64,000 bases of DNA from NCBI GenBank assembly GCA_030447415.1, contig JAUJOZ010000002.1, positions 237,139 to 301,138 of the forward strand, in the 5' to 3' direction. This DNA is from Thermomicrobiales bacterium (GTDB lineage: Bacteria > Chloroflexota > Chloroflexia > Thermomicrobiales > UBA6265). The notes beneath the pieces were generated by a model. It worked only from the letters and a program-made list of their open reading frames with translations, was not told the origin of the DNA and did no database searches. This document shows positions 26,765 through 34,245 of this stretch, piece after piece. Each line of letters opens with the position of its first letter. Position 1 is the first letter of the stretch. The position numbers and the translations under genes were made by a program.

Positions 26765-27397
26765 GTGGAGATCGCGCCCGGGGTCTACAGCATGGGACAG
26801 CGGAAGGGTGGCCGAGTCCACGCCTTCCTGCTTGACGACGGCACCGACCTGACGTTGATCGACACCCTGTACGATACCGATGCGCACCGCGTCCTCGACC
26901 AGATCGGACGCATCGGGCGGACGGTGACGGACCTCAAACGGATCGTGCTGACGCACGCCCACCGCTCCCACCTCGGCGGGTTGGCCGAGCTCAAGCGTCG
27001 GAGCGGGGCGACGGTCCATGCCCATGAGTGGGAAGCCGACATCATCGCCGGCGACCGCAAGGGACAGGCGGTCGCGCGGCAGCTGCTCCGCCCCTACCCC
27101 GGCTACCTGCCGGCCTACCCGCTCCAGCTCGGCTTCGTCCTCGGGCTTGACAAGCATCCGCCCTGCTCCGTCGACCGCGCCGTGAAGGACGGGGACCGGG
27201 TCGGCCCGGTCGAGGTAGTTCACACCCCCGGGCACTCACCCGGACACCTCGCCTTCTACTGGCCGGAGCGTCGGCTCCTCATCGCCGGCGACGCCATCGC
27301 CACCTGGCCTGTCTTCGCCCCGGGCTGGCCGGCCTTCACGTTGAACGCCAAGCAGCAGCGGGCCTCGCTTGGGGCACGCGGCCGAGGTCGTCGCTGA
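26765..27397 (+). CDS. MBL-fold metallohydrolase, C-terminus probably truncated
   Basis: A 210-residue metallo-beta-lactamase-fold protein. The metal motif reads THAHRSHLGG, so the Asp of HxHxDH is Ser. Later ligands are present (HTPGHSPGH, LIAGDAI). GTG 26765 follows GGGGGAG, 26 bases after the peroxidase gene, so the two are probably co-transcribed. After WPAFTLNAKQQRASL the sequence turns into GARGRGRR and stops. Relatives normally continue about 30 residues to a final His motif, so a frameshift near 27360-27375 is suspected. Function unknown; thioesterase or lactonase activities are typical of the fold. Confidence 0.7.
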   Translation: MEIAPGVYSMGQRKGGRVHAFLLDDGTDLTLIDTLYDTDAHRVLDQIGRIGRTVTDLKRIVLTHAHRSHLGGLAELKRRSGATVHAHEWEADIIAGDRKGQAVARQLLRPYPGYLPAYPLQLGFVLGLDKHPPCSVDRAVKDGDRVGPVEVVHTPGHSPGHLAFYWPERRLLIAGDAIATWPVFAPGWPAFTLNAKQQRASLGARGRGRR

Positions 27398-27991
27398 CGT
27401 ACTGCCCTCGGATCGAACCGCCGAATGGAGATCGAAGGAGCGGCGACCCGGACACTGACGTTCCCGACGCCGAGAAGAACACCCGCCCCCGCCCCGGCTG
27501 TCGCTGCCGACGCGCGGCAGCGCGATCCTCAGGCTCGGCCGCCATCACTGCTGCCACCATCCATTGTGCCCGCGCGGTCGCCTGCGACCGCGCGGGCTGG
27601 GTTGTCCGCGTCGCCCGCTAACGGCCCAGCATGCGATAGGGACGGAGATTGGTCTCTCCACCTGCCTCCCCCAGGACTGCAGCTTCGCGACGATCACGCG
27701 TCCGGATCGCGCGCGGCGGGAAGGTAAGTCTCCGTCCCTAAAGCGGTCCGTTGGAAGACGAGCAGAGGGGTGCCGAGCCTGCGATCGGTGAATGCCCGGC
27801 TCCTGGACGTGGGCGCGGGAGCGAGGACAACGACCTGTTGGTGCTCGGTGAGGACACGGGCGTGAAGACCTTCAACGCGACAACCTTCCTACGCCTGCCA
27901 TAGTGGTGGAGAGCGCGCGACCTCGTCCAGGCAGTGCGCCGGGACGGCGTCCGCCCTCTGGCAGACCGCGGACGCGATGCGCGAGTTGGTC
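27398..27991. other. Gap holding an inverted-repeat element
   Basis: About 590 bases between convergent genes. No gene supported. It holds a 104-base segment bounded by 12-bp inverted repeats. Confidence 0.35.
27637..27740. repeat. 104-base segment with perfect 12-bp terminal inverted repeats
   Basis: TAGGGACGGAGA at 27637-27648 and TCTCCGTCCCTA at 27729-27740. The segment is non-coding and lies between convergent genes. It could be a miniature inverted-repeat element or a long-range hairpin ending transcription. No target duplication was noticed. Confidence 0.4.
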
Positions 27992-28849
27992 TTATCGGTT
28001 CTCCTCCTCGCGGGGGTCGGGTTGGCGTCCGGCTATTCGCTCCACAACCCGTAGCGTGAGCGCGGCGGCGCGTTTGCCGACCTCGGCGGTGGCGAACCCG
28101 GCGAAGTCGCCGGTGATGTCCGTGGCGGCGTGGAACTCGTTGTTGGAGATGTCCTTGATCGTCAGGAACGGCACGCCGTGCAGCCCGCAAACCTGGCCGA
28201 CGGCGGCGGCCTCCATGTCCTCGCAGAGCGAGCCGTGCCGGTCGTGCAGCAGGTCGAGGCGCGCCTGGTGCTGGGTCCAGACATCGGCCGATGCGACGGG
28301 CCCGGTGTGGACGGTCGGCGTCCGATAGGGCACCGCCATGGGCCACCCAAACTCCGGCGGCCACGGCTCCGGGACGAAATCCGCGGCCGCCTCCCGCGCC
28401 AGCGCCAGCAGGAGCGGGTCGGCGGCGATCTCGGACGCTCCGCTGTGGTAGTGCTCCTCGCCACCGGCGAGGACGTGGACGGCGCTGTGATGGACGACCC
28501 GCTCGCCGACGACCACGTCGCCGGGCAGGATGTCCCGGCGGTGGGCACCGGCGCAGCCGAAGTTGAGGACGGCGCGCGGCCGGTGGACGTGGATCAGCCG
28601 CTCGGTCGCCGCCGCGGCGCTGATCGTCCCGATCCCGCAGCGGATCATCACCAGCTTCACCCCCGCCGCGCCCGCCGCCCCATGCCGTTCGTGCCAGACG
28701 CCGTCGTCGATCTCCCGCTCCACCGTTACCCGGGCCAGCAGGTGCCGCAGCTCCTCCTCCATCGCCACGACGACGCCGACGGACGCGGTGGAACGTGCCG
28801 GGCCGTCGGGGCTGGGGGCTGGGGGCTCTTGATCGTCACCGGGACTCAT
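27992..28849 (-). CDS. Nucleoside phosphorylase/nucleosidase (MTA/SAH- or futalosine-type)
   Basis: A 285-residue PNP_UDP family enzyme that cleaves the N-glycosidic bond of a purine nucleoside. Motifs: VGVVVAMEEELRHLL, VKLVMIRCGIGTISAAAATERL, VLNFGCAGAHRRDILPGDVVVGERVVHH, the substrate Glu in CEDMEAAAVGQVC and the acid-bearing TIKDISNNEFH. ATG 28849 has a GGAG site upstream; an earlier in-frame start would add 13 unlikely residues. The exact substrate cannot be chosen. Confidence 0.85.
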   Translation of the reverse strand: MSPGDDQEPPAPSPDGPARSTASVGVVVAMEEELRHLLARVTVEREIDDGVWHERHGAAGAAGVKLVMIRCGIGTISAAAATERLIHVHRPRAVLNFGCAGAHRRDILPGDVVVGERVVHHSAVHVLAGGEEHYHSGASEIAADPLLLALAREAAADFVPEPWPPEFGWPMAVPYRTPTVHTGPVASADVWTQHQARLDLLHDRHGSLCEDMEAAAVGQVCGLHGVPFLTIKDISNNEFHAATDITGDFAGFATAEVGKRAAALTLRVVERIAGRQPDPREEENR

Positions 28850-28906
28850 CGCTCTCACTCCCTCGCGCTCTGTGCTCCCAGGCCTCAACCCCAGTCGCAG
28901 CCCTCG

Positions 28907-29410
28907 TTAGCGACCCAGGGCGAGGGCCACGCTGACACCGAGGACGGCAAGGACCAGGAGGGAGAGCAGGACGTAGCGACGGTCGCCAAGGCGGGCGAAG
29001 CCGACGGCGACGACGAGCACCGCGGCGACCGGCGTCGCCACGATCCAGAGGATCGCGACGTCGATGACCCCGGCGGCGTGGCCGTCGCGGATGGCGGGGA
29101 CGATGTCGGCGAACGGTTCCGCGACGCGTTTCAGCGGCTCTTGTTTCGCCAGGGCGAGGCCGATGCCCGCCGCGAGCAACGCGGCACCTGCGCGGAACCC
29201 CCAGGTGAGGGTGGCGATGGCAGCGTCGTAGAGCGGCTCCAGCTCCGCCGTCCGCCGGCCGAAGACATCGCCAGCCGCCGTGGCGGGGGACGGTTCCACG
29301 ACGCGCGATGCCGCCGAGGTGGGATGCGATGTGCCTTCGCTCGCGGTGACTGACGCCTTGGCATCGGAGGCGGTCCGCGGCGACGGGGAATCCGGCGAGC
29401 GGCCGCTCAC
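28907..29410 (-). CDS. DUF1634 membrane protein
   Basis: A 167-residue protein with a disordered N-terminus of about 50 residues, then helices at about 68-86, 113-138 and 145-165. The pattern (TLTWGFRAGAALLAAGIGLAL, GHAAGVIDVAILWIVATPVAAVLVV) matches DUF1634, whose genes often sit next to TauE/SafE-type permeases, as here. The ATGA overlap with the permease gene shows coupling. Likely an accessory subunit of that permease. Confidence 0.8.
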   Translation of the reverse strand: MSGRSPDSPSPRTASDAKASVTASEGTSHPTSAASRVVEPSPATAAGDVFGRRTAELEPLYDAAIATLTWGFRAGAALLAAGIGLALAKQEPLKRVAEPFADIVPAIRDGHAAGVIDVAILWIVATPVAAVLVVAVGFARLGDRRYVLLSLLVLAVLGVSVALALGR

Positions 29411-30255
29411 CGCTGCCCCGGCAAGGTCACGCCGGCCGCTCTCAGCAGGAGAGAGGCGCCGAGGTAGACGAGAATCAGGACGAAGAGGACGACCAGGCGC
29501 TGCGTCCGCAGGCGGCGGGTCAGGCGGGAGCCGAGTTGCGACCCGACGAAGATGCCGACCATCGCCGGGACGACGACGGTCGGGTCAATCTTGCCCCGGG
29601 CGTAGAAGACGAGTGCGGTGGCGACCGCCGTGATGCCGACCATGAACGAGGAGGTGCCGGCCGCCGCCTTGACCGGGACCCGCATCAGGAGGTTCATCGC
29701 CGGCACCTGGATTACCCCGCCCCCGATGCCGAGCATCCCGGACAGCATCCCGGCGCCGCCGCTGACACCCAGCCCGACCCCCACCCGCTCCGGCACGTAC
29801 GCCACCGTTTGGCCCGTGGCCGGGTCCTGGTAGGCCGCGCCGAGGCGGAGGGGGTCGGGGGTATCGGGGGTCGGCGCGGGCGGAGCCGCCTGGCGCCGCG
29901 CCGCCATCGACACGGCCGCGTAGACGAGGACGGCGCCGAAGATCGCGTTGAGCACACGCTGGTTGGCGTAGACGCCGATCACGGCGCCGGCGGTCGCTCC
30001 GGCGGCGGTGGTCACCTGGAGGAGCATCGCCAGCCGTAGGTTGGTGAACCGGCTGCGAAGGTGGACCGAGGAGCCGACGACGGAGTTGGTGACCACCGCG
30101 ACGGCGCTGGCGCCGATGGCGACCTTCTGGTCGACGCCGAAGAAGAGCGTGAAGATCGGGACGAGGAAGACGCCGCCGCCGAGCCCCAGCATCGAGCCGA
30201 GGATAGCCGCCCCCGCCGACACCACCCCCAACTCGACCGACCGCAGGACATCCAA
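29407..30255 (-). CDS. Sulfite/anion exporter TauE/SafE family protein
   Basis: A 282-residue permease with about eight helices in two inverted halves, each with the glycine-rich signature (GAAILGSMLGLGGGVFLVPIFTL and AGMLSGMLGIGGGVIQVPAMNLL). A hydrophilic loop of about 45 residues separates the halves. The family exports or imports sulfur-containing anions such as sulfite or sulfoacetate; the substrate here is unknown. First gene of a two-gene operon with the DUF1634 protein. Confidence 0.9.
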   Translation of the reverse strand: MDVLRSVELGVVSAGAAILGSMLGLGGGVFLVPIFTLFFGVDQKVAIGASAVAVVTNSVVGSSVHLRSRFTNLRLAMLLQVTTAAGATAGAVIGVYANQRVLNAIFGAVLVYAAVSMAARRQAAPPAPTPDTPDPLRLGAAYQDPATGQTVAYVPERVGVGLGVSGGAGMLSGMLGIGGGVIQVPAMNLLMRVPVKAAAGTSSFMVGITAVATALVFYARGKIDPTVVVPAMVGIFVGSQLGSRLTRRLRTQRLVVLFVLILVYLGASLLLRAAGVTLPGQR

Positions 30256-30684
30256 CCCAGTGTCCCTCCGCTATCTGCGCTGGCCCAGCCGGCCCGCCGG
30301 CGCCTTATAGCACCGGCACACGCCGTCCGCCAGCCTAGTCCCTAGGCGAGCCGGTCAGCGTGCCGGCGCGTCGCATCGCAACCTTCACGCTCGCGGTAGC
30401 CACGCCGGCTCGGGGTCGGCATCGTCATGAGTCGGTCTCGTCCTTCGCCGGGCTGCCATGGCTCTCGACTGCATGGACCCGGTGGCCGGCTCGAGGGTCA
30501 GCGTTGCGGCCGCCGCGCGCGACGGGCGCCACGCAAGCCCGCGCCGCGGCGCGCACCGGTGACGCCCGTTATCGACCGGAGTGCGACGGGCGATAGCGCC
30601 GGGGCGCGGGGTTCGGCCTTCGTTGACATCCCCATCGTCCCGGTGCGACACTCCGGGCGCCGGGCCAACCGCCCGAGCGCCTTA
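30256..30684. other. Divergent intergenic region upstream of the cobalamin riboswitch
   Basis: About 430 bases between the TauE operon and the riboswitch. No gene supported. The promoter for the riboswitch transcript must lie here; no convincing -35/-10 pair was found. Confidence 0.3.
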
Positions 30685-30870
30685 CCAACCCAGCGTTCAT
30701 GCGGCAGGGAGGTCCCGCGCGGCGCGTTCGCGTCGCGGCCAGGGGACCGACGGGGGAAGCCGGTGCGAGGCCGGCGCTGTCCCGCAACTGTATCGCCGTT
30801 CCCGGGACACCGGGACGGTGGAGCCAGGTCACCCGTCCCGGTCGCGTCCAACGCCCTTCGCGCGAAAGGG
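30685..30870 (+). ncRNA. Cobalamin riboswitch
   Basis: The conserved core is easy to read: GGGGGAAGCCGGTGCGAGGCC at about 30751, then GGCGCTGTCCCGCAACTGTA, the hallmark of adenosylcobalamin aptamers, followed by a degenerate B12 box (GGAGCCAGGTCACCCGTC). The 5' boundary is approximate. It precedes the four-gene transcobalamin-like/ECF operon, and an intrinsic terminator lies 57 bases past it. The usual logic would be reduced expression when cobalamin is plentiful. Confidence 0.9.
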
Positions 30871-30926
30871 GGAGGACACCGGATGCCGTCGACACCGCCG
30901 TAGCGGCGCTCGCCGCCCCGGTCCCG

Positions 30927-30955
30927 GACCCGCTCGCCGAGAGCGGGTCTTTTTT
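30927..30955 (+). terminator. Riboswitch-associated intrinsic terminator
   Basis: Perfect 9-bp stem (GACCCGCTC / GAGCGGGTC), loop GCCGA, then six T residues. It lies between the riboswitch and the first gene, 116 bases before ATG 31071. This is the clearest rho-independent terminator in the window and the probable expression platform. Confidence 0.88.
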
Positions 30956-31070
30956 GTTGCTCGCCGTTTCACCATCGGGAACGGGTCGTCGGTCAGGGTT
31001 CGGGTCGTCGCCGGAGGACCTGGGTACCCCGGCCGACACCCGGACCACCGTGACGGGTTGGGAGGACGTC

Positions 31071-32291
31071 ATGCCGCTCGATCTCATCCGTAGCTGCCGA
31101 GCCGCGCTGGCTCCTGCGGTCGTCGCCGTCGTCTGCGCCGTGGTCCTCGCCGGGCCGGGTCTGGGACATCGCGGTCGCGGCATGCTCGCGCAGGACGCGA
31201 CGCCCGGTCCCGGTGCGAGCCCGGCTGCCGAGGCGACGCCGGCTGCCGAGGCGGCGCTCGTCGCGGCGGCCACCTACCTGGTCGCCCAGCAGGCGCCGGA
31301 CGGTGGCTTCGTCGGCTTCTCGGGCACGAGCGATCCCGGCACGACGGCGGACGCCATCGTCGCCCTTAAGGCGGCCGGGATCCGCGGAGTCGAAGTCGGC
31401 GGCGCCGTCGACGCGGCGCTCAACTACCTGGAAGACCAGGCGGCCGCCTACGCCGGCACGGGCGCCGGCCAGGCGGCGAAGTTGGCGCTCGCCGTCGTGG
31501 CGGCAGGCGGGGATCCGACGCGCTTCGGCGGGGTCGACCTCCTAGCCGTGGCGACCGCTCCCGCCGCTGTGGCGACGCCCGAGGCCAGTCCGGTGACCAA
31601 CCCGGACGCGACCCCCGTCGCTGGCGTGGACGTCGGTCCGGCGGTGCCGATCGTCTACGGGAGCGGCATCTACGATCACGCGCTGGTAATCCTGGCCCTC
31701 GCCGCGGCCGCCCGACCGGTGCCGCCGCCGGCCATCGACGCGCTGCGCGCGGCGCAGGTCGCCGACGGCTCCTGGTCCTTCACCGGCGAGACCACGCCCG
31801 GCGCGGGCGACAGCAATACCACCGCCGTCGTGGTCCAGGCGCTGGTGGCTAGCGGCAACGGCGCCGATCCGATGGTCGCCGCGGGCCTGGCGTATCTCAA
31901 AACGGTCCAGACGCCGACGGGTCAGGTCGCCTACCAGGCGGCCGATCCGCTGGTGCCCGACGCCAACTCGACGGCGCTGGCCGTCCAGGCGATCGTCGCC
32001 GCGGGGCAGGACCCGACCTCGATCGAGGAGTGGCAGAACGCCGCTGCCGGACTCGCGGCCTTCCAGAACGCGAGCGGCGCCTTCCGCTACCAGGACGTCG
32101 ATCCCGCCGACAACCTGCTGGCGACCTTGCAAGCCGTCCCGGCGCTGGCCGGCATCCCGCTCCCCGTGGGCACCGCGTGCGGCGACTCGGCCGTCGCGAC
32201 GGCGACCGTTGGTGGGGGAACGCCGGTCGCCGTGTTGCCGGCGCCGGGGCGCGGTCAGGTACCGTGCGTCGAGCCGCGGTCGGTGGCTTGA
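31071..32291 (+). CDS. Secreted alpha/alpha-barrel repeat protein, transcobalamin alpha-domain-like
   Basis: A 406-residue protein. ATG 31071 follows GGGAGGA. An N-terminal signal sequence (LAPAVVAVVCAVVLAGPGLG) precedes an Ala/Pro-rich linker (ATPGPGASPAAEATPAAEA). Repeats of the prenyltransferase/squalene-cyclase type then follow: LVAQQAPDGGFVGF..DPGTTADAIVALKAAG; AAQVADGSWSFTGE..DSNTTAVVVQALVASG; YLKTVQTPTGQVAYQ..DANSTALAVQAIVAAG. This is the fold of the alpha domain of intrinsic factor and transcobalamin. Cyclase catalytic motifs are absent. The cobalamin riboswitch upstream and the DUF4430-like protein downstream support cobalamin capture outside the membrane (inference). Confidence 0.8.
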   Translation: MPLDLIRSCRAALAPAVVAVVCAVVLAGPGLGHRGRGMLAQDATPGPGASPAAEATPAAEAALVAAATYLVAQQAPDGGFVGFSGTSDPGTTADAIVALKAAGIRGVEVGGAVDAALNYLEDQAAAYAGTGAGQAAKLALAVVAAGGDPTRFGGVDLLAVATAPAAVATPEASPVTNPDATPVAGVDVGPAVPIVYGSGIYDHALVILALAAAARPVPPPAIDALRAAQVADGSWSFTGETTPGAGDSNTTAVVVQALVASGNGADPMVAAGLAYLKTVQTPTGQVAYQAADPLVPDANSTALAVQAIVAAGQDPTSIEEWQNAAAGLAAFQNASGAFRYQDVDPADNLLATLQAVPALAGIPLPVGTACGDSAVATATVGGGTPVAVLPAPGRGQVPCVEPRSVA

Positions 32292-32320
32292 GCCGAGGAC
32301 TGGGGACTGAGGGCCGAGTG

Positions 32321-33064
32321 GTGTCCAGGGTGGACACGCGGCGGGGGACGAGGACCGGCCGCTGGGTGGCCGCGCTTGTGGCGGTCCTGGCGGCCGGTCT
32401 GCTCCTCGGTAGCACGGCGTCGGCCGCGGCCCAAGATGGGGCGGCCATTCGCCGCGCGGGGTTGGTGGTCCGTCATGGCGACGGGCGGCTCACCTACGCG
32501 TTCGTCCCCTTTCGCGAGGAGACGATCAGCGGCATCGATCTGCTTCGTCGCAGCGGGATCGAGCACGTGACCATCCCCTTCGGCGGGCTCGGGGAGGGCG
32601 TTGGCGCGCTTGAAGGCGAGGGGTGCCCGACGGGAGAGTGCCGCCGGCGCGTGTGCCAGGGGACAGGTCCGAACGCGCCCTACTGGCGGTTTTTCCACCA
32701 GGTCGCCCCGGGCAACTGGCAGCCGCTCGCCCTCGGCGCCAGCGCGACGACCGTTCGTGACGGTGACGTCTTCGGCTGGTCCTGGACTGGGGAGGAACCG
32801 GGACTGCCCGCGGTGAGCGTGGCCGACGTGGCGCGCCTGGTCGGCGTGTCGGACCGGATAGGTGGCCTCGCCGACGGTGCCCTCCCCGCGGCGGCGGTGC
32901 GGACCGTCTACCCGTCCGGGGTGCAGGCGGAACCCGCCTCAAACGGACAGAGCCGGGCGGCGTACGCGGTGGCCATCGGGCTCATCGCATTGATGGGGAT
33001 GGGCGCACTTTACGCGGCACGGCGCGCGCGCCGCCGTGCGTCCCCGCCGGAGGCGCCGGCGTGA
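32321..33064 (+). CDS. DUF4430-like membrane-anchored protein (transcobalamin beta-domain-like)
   Basis: A 247-residue protein with a signal sequence (VAALVAVLAAGLLLGSTASAAAQ), an extracellular domain, and a C-terminal membrane helix with positive tail (AYAVAIGLIALMGMGALYAARRARRR). The domain has SGIDLLRRSGI, FGGLGEGVGALEGEGCP, APYWRFFHQVAPGNWQPLALG and TVRDGDVFGWSW, the pattern of DUF4430, the small domain that closes over cobalamin in transcobalamin. Four or so Cys (GCPTGECRRRVC) may form disulfides. GTG 32321 has GAGGG seven bases upstream. It overlaps the ECF T gene by GTGA. It may dock the secreted alpha-barrel protein to the transporter or take the place of an S component (inference). 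Confidence 0.65.
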   Translation: MSRVDTRRGTRTGRWVAALVAVLAAGLLLGSTASAAAQDGAAIRRAGLVVRHGDGRLTYAFVPFREETISGIDLLRRSGIEHVTIPFGGLGEGVGALEGEGCPTGECRRRVCQGTGPNAPYWRFFHQVAPGNWQPLALGASATTVRDGDVFGWSWTGEEPGLPAVSVADVARLVGVSDRIGGLADGALPAAAVRTVYPSGVQAEPASNGQSRAAYAVAIGLIALMGMGALYAARRARRRASPPEAPA

Positions 33065-34245
33065 GCGCTCGCAACGAACGGCTCGACCCTCGCGCCTGGC
33101 TCCTGTGGGCGTCGGCAGCCGGCCTGCCGCCGCTGATCGGGCGCAACCCGTTCGTCCTGGCCGCGACGCTGCTCGCGACTCTCGCCGTGCGCGCCGCGTG
33201 GGCGAGGGCGGCCGGGGCGACGGGCATCGTCGCCTGGCGCGGGGTGATCCAGCTCGCCGCGATCTTCGCCGCGGTCGGGGTCGCGTTCAACGTCCTGACG
33301 GCGCACGTCGGCGACCGGGTGATCCTTCGCTTGCCCGACGAGTTGCCAATCGTCGGCGGTCCCCTAACCCTCAACGCACTCGTCTACGGGGTCCTCAGCG
33401 GGGTCGCGCTACTGACGTTGGTCCTCGTCGGCACGACCGTCGGGAGCGTGCTCGACGCGCCGGCGCTGCTGCGGCTGCTCCCGGCCCGGCTGACGACGGT
33501 GGCGGTCGCAGGGTCGGTCGCGTGGGCGTTCGTGCCCCAGACGGCGGCCGCCTTGAACGAGATCCGGGAAGCGCAGGCGGCGCGCGGGTTCCGGCTCCGA
33601 GGCGTGCGGGACCTGGTGCCTCTGCTGGTGCCACTGCTGACCGGTGGCTTGGAGCGGGCGCTCACGCTGGCGGAGGCGCTGGAGTCGCGGGGCTTCGGCG
33701 TCCTCCCGTCGGACCCGGCCGGCGCCGAGGCCGTCGTCACCGGCCGGCCGTGGCGCGGGGTGCTGACCGCGCTCGGTCTCGCGGCCGGGGTGGTGGGCGC
33801 TTATCTTCTGGCCGTGGAGCGACCGTCGGTGGCCCTCGCGACGTTGGCGATCGCGGGCTTCGCGCTTGCCGTCGCCGGCCGCGCCTCGCCGGGTGAACGC
33901 GGTCGCCGCACGCGCCACCGGCCGCCGCGCTGGACTCGGGCGGACACCCTCGTCGCGGCCGCCGCGGGGGTCGTCCTCACGACGGAGCTCCTCACCCTCC
34001 GCCTCGATCCAGCGGCCCTCCGCTACGAACCGTACCCCAGCCTGACGCCACCGCCGGTCGATCTGCCGCTCCTCGCCGCGCTCGCCCTCCTTCTCGCGCC
34101 GGTCGCCGTCGCGCCCGACGAAGCGGTCCCCCCGGGGCCTGGACCCGGAGGTGCGTCTTTGAGACGGGATGATCGGTTTCACCCCAAGGCCGTGGCGGCG
34201 AGGGGGGACCATCGGCCGCGCCTCAAGACGGGTGACGAGCGGTGA
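33061..34245 (+). CDS. ECF transporter T component (CbiQ/EcfT)
   Basis: A 394-residue membrane protein that couples ATPases to substrate capture in energy-coupling-factor vitamin importers. Two coupling motifs with Arg-Gly are visible: EIREAQAARGFRLRG and EALESRGFG. Helices fill residues about 10-130, 240-270 and 340-360. The protein is longer than typical EcfT (about 260) because of a C-terminal extension with two more hydrophobic segments. GTG 33061 and the end at 34245 each overlap a neighbour by four bases. Vitamin B12 is the likely substrate, judged from the riboswitch. Confidence 0.88.
   Translation: MSARNERLDPRAWLLWASAAGLPPLIGRNPFVLAATLLATLAVRAAWARAAGATGIVAWRGVIQLAAIFAAVGVAFNVLTAHVGDRVILRLPDELPIVGGPLTLNALVYGVLSGVALLTLVLVGTTVGSVLDAPALLRLLPARLTTVAVAGSVAWAFVPQTAAALNEIREAQAARGFRLRGVRDLVPLLVPLLTGGLERALTLAEALESRGFGVLPSDPAGAEAVVTGRPWRGVLTALGLAAGVVGAYLLAVERPSVALATLAIAGFALAVAGRASPGERGRRTRHRPPRWTRADTLVAAAAGVVLTTELLTLRLDPAALRYEPYPSLTPPPVDLPLLAALALLLAPVAVAPDEAVPPGPGPGGASLRRDDRFHPKAVAARGDHRPRLKTGDER

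Noticed and set aside
30699..31070. Open frame running through the cobalamin riboswitch into the alpha-barrel gene
   Set aside because: The conserved aptamer and terminator explain this stretch, and the ATG at 31071 has a good ribosome binding site and signal sequence.
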